A stretch of 7,200 nt of DNA from the NCBI GenBank assembly GCA_039179985.1, contig JBCDED010000113.1, positions 1 through 7,200 on the forward strand, given 5' to 3'. Shown here piece by piece: positions 6,490-7,200 of the stretch (positions within the stretch are counted from its first letter, which is position 1; every line of letters starts with the position of its first letter). Below the pieces are notes generated by a model that saw nothing but the letters and a program-made list of their open reading frames with translations, did not search any database and had not been told where the DNA came from. The stretch is from JBCCMQ01 sp039179985 (lineage in GTDB: Bacteria; Pseudomonadota; Alphaproteobacteria; Rhodobacterales; Rhodobacteraceae). Made by a program: the position numbers and the translations under genes.

Positions 6490-6946
6490 CCGTCTGGTCG
6501 GCCGCGGTGCTCTGCTTCTGCAGCAATGCTTCGAGGATCACGTCCATCATTCCGAAATGGTCGCTGCGATCGCTGAACTGAGTCTTCAGGTCGGCCAGGT
6601 AGGCCGTCGCCGCATGGAGGCGCCGGGCCAGAACCCGCGCGGCATGCATGCCGAGCACGGGCCGTGAGGCCAACAGCGCGGCACCATCACTGGAGTGGCG
6701 CGCATGTACATCCGTTACGGCGGTCGCCGTCGCGCTGTAGGGACCACCGAGAAGCGCCGCCATTTCACCAAAGACCGCGCCCGGTTCCGACACCGTCACC
6801 AGATGGACATCGCCCTTTGCGATCGCGACGTCTCCAGAAATCAGGATGAAAAGAGATCCGCCCTCGTCGCCCTCGGCCAGGATCACATCACCCGGCTCGA
6901 ACGTGACCCGGTCGAGATCGGCACAGACATCGAGGATTTCGGACAT
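6461..6946 (-). CDS. Stand-alone cyclic-nucleotide-binding-domain protein (Crp/Fnr-type, no DNA-binding domain)
   Basis: This 161-residue protein consists of a CAP_ED/cNMP-binding beta-roll (about residues 5-95) followed by a helical C terminus (about 97-145) and a short Gln-rich tail. The beta-roll is recognised from FEPGDVILAEGD (16-27), LFILISGDVAIAKG (32-45) and the phosphate-cassette-like GAVFGEMAALLGGPYSATA (56-74). There is no helix-turn-helix, so it is not a transcription factor of the Crp/Fnr sort. The position normally held by the phosphate-binding arginine of cAMP receptors is Y70, so cyclic nucleotide binding is doubtful. Small proteins of this shape are familiar from Rhodobacterales genomes, with no function that I know of. 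The start at 6946 has AAGGAG close upstream on the minus strand (6952-6957); a start at 6967 would add seven residues and bury that site. The gene converges with, and overlaps, the phosphoesterase gene. Confidence 0.85.
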   Translation of the reverse strand: MSEILDVCADLDRVTFEPGDVILAEGDEGGSLFILISGDVAIAKGDVHLVTVSEPGAVFGEMAALLGGPYSATATAVTDVHARHSSDGAALLASRPVLGMHAARVLARRLHAATAYLADLKTQFSDRSDHFGMMDVILEALLQKQSTAADQTVKQQQDPRL

Positions 6947-6970
6947 GGGCGCTCCTTGCGGTCTCACTCA

Positions 6971-6998
6971 ACTATCGCGAGCGGTGGCCGGGTCGCAA
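6971..6998 (-). promoter_or_regulatory. Candidate promoter for the cyclic-nucleotide-binding gene
   Basis: On the minus strand, TTGCGA (complement of 6993-6998) and GATAGT (complement of 6971-6976, 4/6 match to the -10 box) are spaced by 16 bases. Transcription would start near 6964, leaving a leader of about 18 bases that includes the ribosome site. This favours separate transcription from prfB upstream. Confidence 0.4.
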
Positions 6999-7045
6999 AC
7001 CCCCTCTGCCTCTGGGCGCCTCATCAGCCTTTGCCATGGGCCTGT

Positions 7046-7077
7046 GCCTGTTTTCTGAGCAGGCCGTCCCGACGGCC
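7046..7077 (-). terminator. Possible 3' hairpins after prfB
   Basis: GGCCGT (7062-7067) and ACGGCC (7072-7077) form a 6-bp stem with a four-base loop. An alternative stem GCCTG/CAGGC (7046-7050 with 7060-7064) shares its bases and so is mutually exclusive with it. Both lie just after the prfB stop, but no T tract follows on the minus strand. They may slow or end transcription weakly, or they may be chance pairing in GC-rich sequence. Confidence 0.3.
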
Positions 7078-7094
7078 CACACAACCCCGTGCGT

Positions 7095-7200
7095 TCAATC
7101 CGCGGCTTGGGCCTCTGCCCGGCTCTTGCCCGCGACATCGAGCGCAAGCGTTGCAGCCATGAACCGGTCAAGATCGCCGTCCAGAACGCCCTGGGTGTCC
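7095..7200 (-). CDS. prfB: Peptide chain release factor 2, C-terminal end (partial)
   Basis: Reading in from the right edge on the minus strand gives 34 codons and a TGA stop (complement of 7095-7097). They begin DTQGVLDGDLDRFMAATLAL and end VAGKSRAEAQAAD. The TQGVLDGDLDRFMAA stretch is the typical C terminus of RF2, the cytosolic factor that recognises UGA and UAA stop codons and triggers peptide release through a GGQ motif, which here lies beyond the window. The bulk of the gene, including the start and any programmed frameshift site, is outside. The next gene downstream on this strand, the cyclic-nucleotide-binding protein, begins 148 bases later and has its own candidate promoter. Confidence 0.87.
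   Translation of the reverse strand, partial: DTQGVLDGDLDRFMAATLALDVAGKSRAEAQAAD

Noticed and set aside
1..7200. Search by eye for CRISPR arrays, tandem repeats, tRNA genes, transposase or integrase genes
   Set aside because: None was found. All long stretches are accounted for by seven housekeeping-type genes and the prfB tail, with no abrupt change in base composition.

Overview
The window is GC-rich and carries seven complete genes plus the tail of an eighth. The gene types and protein sequences fit an alphaproteobacterium, most likely of the Rhodobacterales (Rhodobacter/Roseobacter group). The pointers are a stand-alone cyclic-nucleotide-binding protein of a type I know from that group, a DUF455 ferritin-like protein, a DUF2189 membrane protein, and an M23 peptidase-bactofilin gene pair. 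This placement is inferred from protein resemblance only. I see no rRNA, tRNA, CRISPR array, insertion sequence or phage gene, so the region looks like ordinary chromosomal backbone.

Positions 1-4504 carry four plus-strand genes: an acyl-CoA ligase resembling 4-coumarate:CoA ligases (65-1624), a DUF455 ferritin-like protein (1705-2535), a membrane-anchored coiled-coil M23 (LytM) peptidase (2686-4011) and a bactofilin (4001-4504). The last two overlap by 11 bases and form a clear functional pair: a cytoplasmic bactofilin polymer and an inner-membrane peptidoglycan hydrolase that it probably positions. A bidirectional terminator with a 14-bp perfect stem (4617-4650) closes this block and also ends the converging DUF2189 gene.

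Positions 4671-6489 hold a divergent pair, the DUF2189 membrane protein (minus) and a calcineurin-like metallophosphoesterase (plus). They are separated by about 240 bases with a good sigma-70-type promoter for the minus gene and a weaker candidate for the plus gene. The phosphoesterase then converges on and overlaps by 29 bases a small minus-strand cyclic-nucleotide-binding-domain protein (6461-6946). The window ends with the last 34 codons of peptide chain release factor 2 (prfB) on the minus strand.

No undescribed defence or mobile system is visible. The points most worth a second look are the bactofilin/peptidase pair with its apparent membrane-targeting and docking sequences, the effector-less cyclic-nucleotide domain that lacks the usual phosphate-binding arginine, the convergent gene overlap, and a strong hairpin immediately before the DUF455 start codon.
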